From Cyanophora paradoxa (taxonomy: Eukaryota; Glaucocystophyceae; Cyanophorales; Cyanophoraceae): a DNA stretch of 64,000 bases. The notes under the pieces are model-generated. The model did not search any database. It saw only the letters and a list, made by a program, of their open reading frames with translations, and was not told the DNA's origin. This document shows positions 46,829-58,103 of this stretch, piece after piece. Made by a program: the position numbers and the translations under genes. Location of the stretch: assembly GCA_004431415.1 (NCBI GenBank), contig QPMI01000216.1, forward strand, positions 1 through 64,000, written 5' to 3'. Every line of letters starts with the position of its first letter. The first letter of the stretch is position 1.

Positions 46829-48365
46829 ATGCTCTTCTTCCTGTTGAAGAGCGCTGGGGTCATCATCGTGTCCATCGCTGCGGCCCTCTACACCTTCCAA
46901 GGAAATCTTTTGTACCTGCCGACGTTCCCCAAGCTCGACAACGGCAAGAATGGGCGCTACTACCTTCGGACACCGCTCGCCTTCAGGCTTCTCTATGAGG
47001 ACATGTGGATCCAGACTACCGACGGCGTGAAGATCCACGTGCGTCGCTGCTCGTTCTTAGAGTCTTGCGCTCGTTCGCTCGCCGCTCAGCGCGCGCGGCA
47101 GGCCTGGCTCATCAGGAGCAGGCGGGATACAGAGTCGGCGCCGACCCTCGTTTACTTCCATGGCAACGCGGGCAACATCTCGCACCGCCTCGACCACGCG
47201 TACGCTCGAGTCCGAGATCGCTGCGACCCTCGCACTCGCGCCTTGATCGGCCGCCGCCGGCAGCTACGAGTTCGTCGAGAACTGCGGCGTGAACGTCGTC
47301 CTCGTCTCGTACCGCGGGCGCGCCGTCCGCCGCAGCCGCGCCGCACTCTCCCCCGCCGACGCGGCGGCGCGCAGGTACGGGGAGAGCGAGGGCGCGCCCA
47401 GCGAGCCGGGCCTGCAGCGGGACGCGCAGGCCGTCCTCGACGCCCTCCGCGCCCGCTCGGACATCGACACCAGCAAGGTCCGCCGCGAGACCAGACCAGA
47501 GATCGAATCCTTCCCCGCCGGAGCCGAACCCGCGCCGCAGATCGTGCTCTTCGGCGCGAGCCTCGGCGGCGGCGTCGCCTGCTACCTCGCCCACGAGAAC
47601 CCGGGCGCGGTCCGCGTACCCCCTTCCGCTTCCCCCCCCGGGTCCTTTTCGATCCGGCGTCTCTTGCGACCGACCAGATCTACGCCTGCATCCTCGAGAA
47701 CACCTTCACCAGCATCGAGGTACCCCCCCCCCGGGAGAACCACGCCTCCTCCGAGCGCCCCCGCAGGACATGATCGACGTGGTCCTACCCGTCCTCAAGC
47801 CCTTCAAGGTGCCCTCCCGGCGCTCTGCTTGTTGCGTACCCCTCCCGCTTACAGGGTACACCAGATTCTCTGCCGGAACCACTGGCCGAACGGGGAGCGC
47901 GTCCCGAGGCTCAAGTGCCCCCTGCTCTTCCTCTCCGGCGCGAGGGACGAGCTCATACCCCCCTCGTGCGCGCCCGTACCCGCCTGCGGCCGATCGGCAT
48001 CGTACCCCGTGCGACGGCTTCCTGCGCAGGATGATGCGGCGCCTCTTTGACACGGCCGACCGATCCGCGTACAAGGTGCGGGTACCCCGGCTTTGCCCTC
48101 CCGCCCCCTGACGCCCCCGGCCCCGGGCCCGCTCGCAGGAGATGCAGGTGTACCCGTCTGGCATGCACAACGACACGTGGCTCCGGGGGGGCCCCAAGGT
48201 GGGCGTCCCCCCGCAGCAGGGCGGGGCCCTGTACCCCCCCCCCTCACGCCTCTCCCCCCCCAGTACTACGAGGACGTGGCGCGCTTCCTGGGGCGGGTGG
48301 CGGGCCTGGAGGCGGAGGGGCCCCCGCCGAAGCGGGCCCCCGCGTGGGGCGGCCCCGCCCACTGA
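46829..48365 (+). CDS. ABHD13-like alpha/beta hydrolase (BEM46 family)
   Basis: A membrane-anchored serine hydrolase of the ABHD13/BEM46 group; some animal members act as depalmitoylases, and the substrate here is unknown. The N-terminus MLFFLLKSAGVIIVSIAAAL is a membrane segment, followed by YTFQGNLLYLP. Conserved blocks are VYFHGNAGNISHRL (oxyanion region), NVVLVSYRG, YGESEGAPSEPGLQRDAQAV, and the nucleophile elbow LFGASLGGGVACYLAHENPG (Ser in GASLGG). Next come ACILENTFTSIE, LLFLSGARDELIPP (acid) and VYPSGMHNDTW (catalytic His). The whole triad is therefore present. Introns are short and often start GTACCCC. ATG 46829 opens directly into the membrane segment; stop TGA is 48363-48365. Length is close to the family norm of about 330 residues. 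Confidence 0.9.
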
Positions 48366-49031
48366 GGGGCCCTGGGGGGCGCCCCCCGCCGTTCGAGTCG
48401 CAGCGCTCGCTCGCTGTCCCGGGCCTGAGAAGCGGCACCGCCCCGCTCGAGCTCGTCCCGCTTGCCCGCCAGCCCCAGCCTGGCACGCGTACGCCATCGC
48501 GTCGCCCCCCCTGGGACCAGCTCGAGATGCGCGTCGCTACTAGCTGTAGGCTGGATAGGCCCATCAGGCAGTCGGAGCCCCGGACTCGGACTGATCATGA
48601 GGCGAGAATGTGTTCGAATTCGACGCGGTTCGATTCCATCATGGCGTGTAATATTTAATCTGGGTAATCGATATCGATATCACGTTAACTTTGATTGTCA
48701 TCCGATCGCGAATCCTTTAAAAAATTTTACGTAATACTCTCAATTGCGAAGGCAGTCGACGTCGGCAGTCGGATATCATAATCAGGCAGTCGGAGCCCCG
48801 GACGTCGACTGATCATGAGCTCGAGGCGAGAATGTGTTCGACGGTTAACGTTCGATTCCATCATGGCGCGTACGCGTTAAATCTGCATAATCGAATTCAT
48901 ATTGACTGTCATTCTTCTCGCCTCCGGCGGGAATCCAATAATATTACTCGTTCGAACGCGAAGCTACCATAAACTCGTTACCATATATGTGCACTGTGGT
49001 ACGTAACTATAAATATTATGGCATAGGAGAT
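48366..49031. other. Intergenic region with an imperfect direct duplication
   Basis: Lies between the convergent hydrolase and adenylyl cyclase genes. Two blocks of about 130-145 bases (48563-48695 and 48781-48925, offset 218) share ATCAGGCAGTCGGAGCCCCG, GAGAATGTGTTCGA and TTCGATTCCATCATGGCG. The rest is AT-richer without a gene. Confidence 0.65.
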
Positions 49032-52000
49032 TTAGACTTGGTGACTGTGACCTAGGCCTAGAATTTCGAAGGCGTGTACGGAAAGCAAGGCCCTAAGGCG
49101 GAAAGGAGGAGGAAGGGTGTCGCGAGGAAGTGGCGGGGAGGGCGGGCCCCCCGCGGGCCGGGGCCGGGTCTCGGGGGGAGGATCAGAGGGGGACGACGCG
49201 GGGCGGGGGGCGGGGGCGGCCCCGGGCCGGCGTCGACGTCCGCGGCGGCCTCGGCGGCGGCAGCGGCGCGGAGCCGCAGCGCGTCGCGCTGGAGGAAGAG
49301 GTCCCCCGCCGCCTCTGCGCGCGAGCGGCGTCAGAGCCAGACCGCGGGGCTCCGGCGAGGGCCCCGGCGCACGGGCGGCGGCGGCGGCGGCTGCGGCGAG
49401 GTCGGCGCGGCGCGTCGGGTCGGGCTCGTGGAGGGTGCGGAGCTGGAGGGCGAGGGCCTCGTCCCGGGCCTGGCCCGCCGCGCGCGCCTCGCCGGCCGCC
49501 CGCTCGAAGAGGCGACACGCCCCGCGCGCGTCCCCGCGCATCGTGCGCGCGACGCCGGCGGCGTAGCTGCGGAGGGGGCGCACGATCTCCGTGCCCCGCG
49601 ACCAGAACTCGAGGAGGCGGCAGGCGGTGAAGAGCCCCTGCCGCGCCTCCTTCTCGCTCGGCTCCAGGGGCGGCGCCTCGGGCGCGGGGCTCGCCCCCGG
49701 CCCCGCGCGGTGCGGGACGAGGATGGAGGCGGGGAGGGCGAGCGGGTGACGGCTCCCCGCCGCGACGGCGCGCGCGGCGTGGAACAGGATGATCTGCGCG
49801 AGGGCCTGCGCGGGGCCGGCCCGGAACGCCGGCGGGTCAGAGGGGCGGCTCGGCCTGGCCACGGGGGCCGGCCGAGGACTCGGGGGCGCACCGAAATGAC
49901 GAAGAAGGCGATGTCCGCCACGAAGACCATCTGCGGGGCGCGTCGGACGCCCGGACTCGACTCGTGGGGCCGGCTGCGGGGGCGGGGCCGGCGGACCGAG
50001 TGGCGGGGGGCCCCGACCATGCCGCTAATGGCGTCGAGGGCGGCGCGGCCCACGGAGCGCCCGTCACGGCCCACCCCCGCCGGGCCCCGCACCCGCAGCA
50101 GCGCCTGTGCCAGCCCCGGCGAGCGGCGATCGTGAGCGGCGATCGCAATAATGGGGAGGGGGTTTGTGGCCCGCAGCCACGCACCAGCACGTAAGCCCCC
50201 TGCACGACGAGGCGAAAGTGCGGCGCGAGGCGCGGGCTGCGGCGCGGTACCGGTGCTCGGTGGGCGGAGAGGAGAAGGCCGGGGAGGGGTGGGCGGGGGG
50301 ACCTTGCGCCGCTCTCGAGGAGGGCCTCCATCGCGGCGAGCCCGTCCTCGAGGCCGGCGTCGTCCTGCGCCGAGGGTGAGGCGCGCGGCAGCGGAGAGGG
50401 GCAAGGAAAGGCGGCGCGCGTTGAGGAGGCGCATCACCGCCACAGCGGCGTGGCCGAGGATCAGGTGGAACTCGTCCTGCGCGACGCACCGCCCGGCTCG
50501 GGTCCGGGCGGACCCCGGGCGGGGCGGGTGGGAGCGGGGCCGAGCGGGAGCGGGCGCACGAGCAGCTCGGGCTCCTTGGCGTGCGCGTCGAGCACCGCCT
50601 GCGGCGCGGGGCGCCGTCACGCGCGCGGGGCCCGGGGTGGCGGATTCGATATGGCCACACCTGGACCTCGGCGATGTAGGGCGCGAGGCCCTGCGGCGCC
50701 GCGTACGAGACCGAGGAGCGCAGCACGAGGAACATGCGGAAGAGGTGGCAGGACTGCGGCCGCATCGAATCGGATCGGGGTCAGACAGACGAGCGGGGGT
50801 ACTGTTAGCGAGCAGGCGGGCAGGAGGGGCGGGGCGGGGCGGGACCATGAGGCGGGTCTTGGAGCGGAGGCGGGCGGCCTGCTTGGCCCAGAGCCCGAGC
50901 ATACGCCCCGACTCGCCAAAATCCATCGACTGCGCCGCCGCCGAGGCCGTGAGGGGGCGCTGGGGCGGGGGTGCGGGGCGGGGGCGGGGCGGGGCGGGCC
51001 TTGGGGAGGGTGGAGCCGACAATGCGGACGAGGGCGTCCCACGCGCGCTGCGTCCCCACCTCGTCGCACATCGTCTGCGTCACCTTCGCCCTGCGCGCGC
51101 CCGCCCAGAGCGAGTGGGAAGGCAGGCGGGCCCCGCGCATGAAACCGCTCGATTCTAAGCCTCTTCGAGCTGCCCGTTGGCGTGGCCTCGCGGGTGCGGG
51201 GGCGCACCACTCGACGATGCCCTCCAGCCAGCCCATCGAGCCGCACATCTGCCGGCGGGGCGCGCAGGGCGCCGCTCGAGGCGAGGCGAGAGGAGGCGCA
51301 GGCGAGAAGGGACGCGAGGGGGCTCCAAGGCGCACCTGGACGGCGCGCGAGGCACAGATCACGGCCGCCTCGCAGGGGCGCCCCGCCGCCCGCTCCGCAA
51401 ACGCCACCTGCGCGCGCGAACGACAATGCTCAGGAACACGGCGCCCTGCGTGGTGCAGGCTCCCTAGACTCTTGTTGGGCCTTCCGAGCTGGAGATACTC
51501 CTTAGAGAAGCGAGGAGGGCGGGGCGGGCCTGCTGCATGATGCAGTAGGAGTTGAGCTCGACGCGGCCCTCCGCGAAGGCGCTGAAGGTCATCGCGTGCA
51601 GCAGCAGTATGCGCTCCCGGTTCTTCTCTGCGCACACCGCCCCCTCCCCCTCCTCCTCTCCCCGTCAGCACGCAGCCGCGCCACTTAACGAGCATCCTAG
51701 CGGCACTCGCTTGCAACGTGAGGCGCTGCGCACCTCTTCCGAGCCGGGAGCGGGGCCGTTGTGGCGGGGCATGCCGCGGAGGCGCATCACGAGGAGGCGC
51801 CAGCCGGCGGAGAGCTTCTGCCCGAGCTTCGAGCTGCGCCGCCGCGCCCAGCGCCTGTCACGCGCCGGGCCGGGAGCGAGGGCGGGGGGCGGGGGGCGGA
51901 CCGGGGCGCCGGCTTGCCGAGGAGGCGGAGCCCCTCGAAGCAGAGCGCGATGGCCTCCTGGTGCATACTGCGGGGCGCGTCGGGGGCAGCGCGGGGGCGG

Positions 52001-55000
52001 TGGTGGGGCGGGCGGACTCCATGCGGGCGCAGGCCTCGGCGCGGAGGCGGAGCCAGCGGGCGCGCTGGAGGGGCGGGGCGCGGGGGCTGAGGGCGAGGAG
52101 GTCCTCGTAGAGGCGGGCGGCCTCGAGGTTGGAGTAGGAGTCGAAGGCGCCGGCGGCGCAGCGCTCGAGGTGCGGCCGCGCCAGCTCCGCCTCCCCCGAG
52201 AGCAGCAGGTGGTGCGCCAGCACCGCCGACCCCTCCCCGTCCTCCTCCCCCTGCCCCCCACGCCCCGCCTCAGCCCCGCGCCCGCCCGGCCGCCGTGCCG
52301 GCGTGCGGGGGGCGGGCGGGGCGCTCGCCTGGCCGTGGGCCTCGAGGAGTGCGTGGTGGTGGCGGGCGAGGACGAGGTGCAGCAGCCGCCGCTCCGACGC
52401 CGGCAGCAGCGAGTACGCGCACTCCTGCCCCGCCCGCATCGGGCCGGGCCGGGCGGGCGGGCGGGCGGGGGGCGCGCCTGCATGAGGGGCTGGTGGAAGG
52501 CGTAGCCGCCGCGGCCGTCGTGGGAGAGGACGCCGGCGGCGCAGAGGGCGTCGAGGCGGGCGGCGGCGGCGGCCCGCCGCGGGTGCATCGCCTCCACCTC
52601 CGCGAGCGCAAAGTGCACGCCGGCGACCTGCCGCGCCGCGTCGGCGCCCGGCGGGGGGCGGGGCGGGGCGGGGCGGACGGAGCAGATCTTGGCGGTGACG
52701 AGGTCGTCGGCGGGGAGGCGGTCGAGGCGGGCGACGAGGGAGGCGCGGGCGACGTCCGAGGGCAGCATCCGCCGCAGCGCCCGCGCCACCAGCACCGACC
52801 CGTCCCCCGCCACCTGCGCCCCGCTCGAGCCCGCCCGCGTGGGGCGGGGCGGGGTGGGGCGGGGCAGGCCTCGACGGAGCCGTCGTCGACGAGGCGGCGG
52901 GCGAGCTCGACGACGAGGTACGGCAGGCCCGACGCCTGCTCCCGCACAAAGTCCCGCAGCACCTGCCCCCGCCGCCCCGCCCCGCCTCGCACGCTCGCAC
53001 GCCCCCGCCGGGCGAGGGCCGGGCCGGCGCACCCGCGGCACGCGCTTGGCGCCGATGGCGGCGCAGATGAGCGCGTCGGCCGCCGCGTCGGGCAGCTCCG
53101 CCAGCGAGAGCCGCTCCGCCGCCGGCCGCGCGAGGAGCGCCGCCGCCGCCGGCCCGGGCCCGCCCGGCCCCGCCTCCCCGCCCCGCCACGTCGCCAGCAG
53201 CGCGAGCCGCGCGAAAGGCGCCCGCGTGCGGCGCAGGCGCTGCGCGGGGCCCGGCCCGGCTCGGCCCCGTGCGCGCGGCGGGCGGCGGGCCCGGGGCGGG
53301 CACCTGGGCGAGGGCGTCGAGGACGGCCCACGTGGCGGAGTCGGCGTGGTGGAGGTCTGCGGCGGGGGCCCCGCGTCACGGCGGCGGCGGCGCGGGGCGG
53401 GGCGGGGCGGGGCGCCTTCGAGGATGAGAAGGAGGGGGGCGCGGGCGGCGCGGCGGAGGAGGAGGCGGGCGAGGAGGCCGCGGACGGCGACGGCGACGAA
53501 GTCCGGGCCCATCGGCTCGAGCGCCGCGCGCCGCCACGACGGGTTCGCGGACGTCGGATCGCGCGACTGCGGCTCCCGAAAGCCGGCCTGCCGCGCCGCC
53601 TGTTCTCCCGCTCCCGCCGCGGCCCCGGCCATCGAGCCAGCCGAGGCCGGAGACCTCGGGGCAGACTCGATGGCTGCGCGCGCACCAGGCCCGGTTGGCA
53701 CGCCGCGGGGCGTGGGGGGCGGCGCGAGCGGAGCGCCGGGGGGCGGACGCACGGTCAAAAGAGCCGCCCCGTGACCGCACTCTGGCCGGCTGCCGGAAAG
53801 AGGCGACGAATCCCCCGAGTGTATCGCCCAGGCCGCCGCCCCGCAACGAGCCGGGCTGGGACCCGCCGGGCGATGCCGGGTTCGAATCCAGGCCCAGGGC
53901 GGCGCCTCCGGCGCGGGAGGGCCGGCGCGCCAGCTGCAGCGCCTGCGGGGCGTCACGGCCGCAACGAAAGGAGGGGGAGGAGAGGCAGGGGGGTACGTGG
54001 GCGAGGTGGGGGAGCAGGTCCTCCTCCCCGGGCTCGAGGAGGGGGGCCATGTCGTCCGTACCCCCCGGCCACAGGGCCCGCGCCTGCGGGGGGCGCGGGT
54101 CGGGCGGGGGCCGCGGCGGGAGGGAGGGCGCGGCGGGGGCGGACGATGGAGCGCCAGGGGTAGAGGGCCTGGCGGAGGTGCGACTCGAGCGCGCTCGCGG
54201 CGGCGACCGTCGTCCCGCGCTGCTTCCTCGCCGCCGCCGCCGCCAGCTCGCACAGCGAAGACTTGCCTGCCCCCGACGGCGCTGAGCGGCGGCGCTGCGC
54301 CGGGGGCGGCGCGGGGGCGGACCGGAGCCGGGGGGCCCGTCGATGAGGAGGATCGGGGGCGGGGCGGAGGAGGAGGAGGCGGAGGCGCCGGGGTCGGGCC
54401 CCTCGGCGGCGAGTTGCACGAGGCGGACGACGCGCGCCGCCTCCTCCGCCCGCCCCAGCGTCAGCGAGGGGATCCCCTCCGACCCGCGCCGCCCCTGCGC
54501 CCCGCCCCGCCCCTCAGAGAGGGGCCCCGCCGCGCGCCCCGGGCCGCCGGCGCACGTGGCCGGTGCTCCAGTCCGCCTCGGGGCGGGCGCGGGGCTGGCC
54601 CCCTCCCGCAGCACGGGGCAGAACGCCGGCACCTGCCGCCGCGCCGGCCGCTCAGCGGCGCGGCGGGGCGCGGGGGCGATCGGCGGGCTCGGGCGGACGG
54701 GCTCGGGGATGCCCTTGAGGGCGAGCTCGCCGAAGGGCCGCAGGGGCACCCGCCCCGCGCACCCGTCCCGCGTCCGCGAGTCCACCAGCACCCCCACTCG
54801 CTCTTCGCCATCAGCCGCGCTGCGCCGCCCCGCTCGGCGCGCGGCGCGGCGCGGGACGAGACGACTGGGCCGAGCGGCGCGCACCGGCGCGGTTCGGCAC
54901 TGCGCGGGGGCGAGGGGGGTCAGGCGGGCGCTAGAAACACCGGCGCGCGGCGGCCGGCGCCGCGCACCCGTCCCGAAGACCGAGTACCCGCAGCGCAGCG

Positions 55001-57290
55001 GGGAGCCGACTGCGCCGGGAGCGCGTGAGCAGGCGAGATCCCAGGCGCGGGGGCTCGGCGGGGGCGGCGGACCGAACGTGCACAGCACCACGCCCGTCGT
55101 CACGCTGCGGGGGCGGGGACAGGGGCGGGGGCGGCTTCAGAAGTGGGGGCGAGCGGAGCGGGCGGGCGGGGGGCACCCGATGGCGGTGCGCACGCCGTGC
55201 TCCTTGAGGGCCGTCTGGATCTCCAGCGCTGCGCGCGGGCGCGCGCCGGCTCGGCGGCGCTGCGCGGCGCGCGCCGGCGCCGGGGCCGCGCGCACCGCAC
55301 TCGACGGCGCGCGCCGCGTCGTCCGTGTGCGTGAGCTGCGCGCGCGTCGGGCGGGCCGGGCCGGGCCGGGCGGGGGCTGGGGCGGGGCGGACCGGCCAGA
55401 GCCGAAGCGGCGACCGCGAGGAGGCCCTTGTCGTCCTGGAACTGCGCCCCGCCGCGGGATCGGCCCCACCCCGGCCGGCCCGGCCCGGCCCGCTCGGCTC
55501 CCGGCGCACCACCTGGTGCAGGGAGCCCTCGTGGCGGTACAGCGCGACCTGCGGCGGGGGCGCCACATGAGGGCGGGCGGGCTGCGGCGGGCGAGCGGCG
55601 GGCGGGGCACCTGCAGCGCGCGGACGGCCCGCTGCACCCCCTCGGCGGTCTCCGGCATACCCCCAGCTTCACGAACTGCGGCGGGGGAGGATCGGCCCGG
55701 GAGGGGTAGCGCGCCCTCGAGGGGCGCTGCGGGGTACCAGGACGGAGGCGACGCGGAACTCGGACAGAAAGGCGGGAAACGAGACCCAGTCCTTCACCGT
55801 ACCCATCCTCCCCCGCACCGTGTAGGGGCTGATGGGGGGGATCAGGGGTGCGGGCGGGGCCGGGGCGGGGGCGTACACGTAGAGGGAGATCTCGGCGGCC
55901 TCCTCGGGGGCGTGGGGGGAGGCGCCGGGGCGAAGGAGTGGGGCAGGGCGTCGGCGAGGGCGGCGAGGGCGTCGGCGGAGGCGGCGGTGGCGACGGCGGC
56001 GGCGGAGGCGCGCAGCCGCGTCGAGCGCGTCGAGCGGCTCGTCGAGGCGCCCTCCGACTTGCGGCTCCGCGTGGAGAAGCTCGCGGGGGCGCCGGCACGA
56101 GCGCCCGGGCGGCAGCAGCCGCAGCGCCGACGCGCACACCGCCACCTCCCCGCCTTGATCTCTGCGGCGCCGGCCTTCAGCGCCGCGGGCGGGGGCGCGG
56201 GTCGGGGGCGGGGCGTGAGGCGGGGGCGGGGGCGGGGGCGGGGCGGGGCGGACCGGCGAGGGCGACGCCAGCCTCTTCGATGGCGGGGGACGTGAGCACG
56301 TGGACCATCCGCCTGCGCGCCCTCAGCCGCCCCGCCCGCCCCGCGGGGGGCGCTGCCGTCGCACCCGGGCACGGGCCGCCCGTTGGCCTCCTGCACGCCC
56401 GGCAGCCCGTCGCCGTCCGTGCCGGCGAAGTACTCGCGGAAGCGGCCGGCTGCGGGCGGGGCGCGGGTCGCGCGGGCGCGGGGCGGGCGGGGCGGGGCGG
56501 GGCGGGACCGGCGACGGCGACGCGGAGGCGAAGGGAGGCGGCCATGCCGCCGACGGAGTGGCGGCGGAAGGCCGCCTGCACGCGCAGGCCGCACAGCGCC
56601 GCCCGCGCCGCCAGCGCCGCCAGCGCCCCGCCCCGTCCTCCCCGCCCGGCGCCAGCCACAGCACCTGCCCCGCCCCGCCCCGCCTCAGCCCCCGCCGCTG
56701 CAGCGCCGGCCCCGGCCCGGGGCGCCGGACGGGCCTCGATGGCGTCCCCGAGGAAGCAGACGACCTCGCCCCCGTGCTGCTCCACGATCCCCATCTGCGC
56801 CGCCGCTCGCCCCCGCGCCCGTGCGGGGCGGGGGGGGGCGCGCCTCGGTCGAGAAGCAGCGGTTGATGGTGTTGCAGAGCTCCTCCACCATCGACTCGTC
56901 CTCCGCGCACCGCTCGCACAGCGCCGAGAAGCCTGGCCCCGCCCCCGCCCCGCACCTCGGCCGGCCTGCCCGCCCCCGCCCCGCGCGCTGCCGACGCGCA
57001 CCGCTGATGTCCAAGAGGCTCACGACGCCCGGCCTGCCGTCGCCGCCGCTGGGCTCCCCCTCAGCCGCCCTCGCCCCGCCCTCGCGGCCAGCGTCCGGTG
57101 CCCCCGCCTGGGCATGGGAATCGGCCGCGGCCGCCGATCCCGCGGCCAGACGCCGCCGAGCGATATGCTCCACCACGGCCCTGATTGCACGTGCACGAGA
57201 GGTGAGCCCGGACGGCAGCAGCGCATGCGTGAGCTCGAGGCGGGCGCACCGGCTGACAAAGGGGCGCGCAAGCTCGGCCACCGAAGTCAT
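49032..57290 (-). CDS. Soluble (ADCY10-type) adenylyl cyclase with AAA-type ATPase and helical repeats
   Basis: Soluble adenylyl cyclases make cAMP and in known members respond to bicarbonate and calcium. The first cyclase domain has VVSLLDISGFSALCERC and EQHGGEVVCFLGDAIEA (about 57000-56740), so both metal-binding Asp positions are present. It continues with LCGLRVQAAFRRHSVGG. The second has YRHEGSLHQVV, DDKGLLAVAAFG, THTDDAARAVECALEIQTAL and TAIGVTTGVVLCTFG, followed by FGELALKGIPEPV. An ATPase domain follows with P-loop GAGKSSLCELAAAAARKQRG (about 54270) and Walker B LLLILEDLHHADSATW, joined across a GC-AG intron (53357-53415). The C-terminal third is helical, TPR-like (ARLYEDLLALSPRAPPLQRA). 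Domain order matches animal ADCY10. There are many introns of 50-80 bases. Start 57290 (MTSVAEL) and the C-terminal exons (to 49032) are less sure. Confidence 0.85.
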
Positions 57291-58103
57291 CCTGCTCGCG
57301 CCTGGGCGCCCCCGCGCGGGGATCGAAGCGCGTAGACGGGTCCAACGTGCCCCGGTCTACCGTACCGAGCTGCAGCTGGCGCCCGCGCGGTCGCAGGGCT
57401 TTGTTCCCATCGCTAGGCCAGCATGCGCAGCAGTGCTAGGAACTAGTACTTCAGGAGCTTGCGGCTGTAGCTGCACTCAGAGGGCGCAGGCGCACTTGGG
57501 GCGAGATAACGGCTGTCGGACTGCTAGAACTGCTCCATAGCGGCACGCTTTGCTAGGTGAGTCTGCAGATCTAGACAACGATGATGCGCATCATGTGTGC
57601 GCGCAAGTCGCCGCAAGAGAAGCTCCCCGCCGCGCCCGGGGCCTCGGAGTCCGGCGGATATATCGATCGCTGCTGCGACGCTGCAGCTCCGGGGGATCCG
57701 AAGCGCGCGGCCGCAAAATTGTAACGGGATCGACGCGGAATCGACGCGAAGACTAGCTAGCTATAGGCCCTAGGGGTAGTGGGATCCGAAGATCGACGGG
57801 TCCGCGGCCCCCCAAGGTACCCCAGGTCGGCCACGACTACGGTACCCCAGGCCACGCTGATCATGATCATGATGATGATTGTAGTGCGCCAAATAAAATG
57901 GCGCGCCATCTTATTTTTATGGCGCACGCTTTTGAGCCATCGCAGAAAAAAATGCGCCGGCCAGCGCAGCCGGAGCTTGCGTTGGGGGGGTTACTACGAC
58001 TCGCAGCGTATGATGCAATAGTACTATACTACTAGGCTAGTAGGTAGTGCGCACAGCAGCAGCCGGCAGACAGCACTGCGGCAGCGGGCGGGGCGGTCCG
58101 CAC
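57291..58103. other. Intergenic region with imperfect inverted repeat
   Basis: Contains CTGATCATGATCATGATG near 57857 and an imperfect inverted repeat at about 57886-57930, with arms built around GCGCCA and TGGCGC and a central ATGGCGCGCCAT. Two copies of GGTACCCCAGG(T/C) occur near 57815 and 57840. No gene is supported. Confidence 0.5.

Noticed and set aside
53865-53900. GGTTCGAATCC, the T-arm consensus of tRNA genes
   Set aside because: It lies inside the minus-strand coding region of the adenylyl cyclase and no matching acceptor stem, D arm or anticodon arm can be drawn around it.
52295-54163. 622-codon plus-strand open frame
   Set aside because: Antisense to the ATPase and helical region of the cyclase; composition is Arg/Gly/Ala with no motif.
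51665-54253. 862-codon uninterrupted minus-strand frame as a single exon
   Set aside because: Conserved cyclase/ATPase motifs are spread over several frames with splice sites between them, so the long frame is a product of GC-rich sequence, not the real protein.
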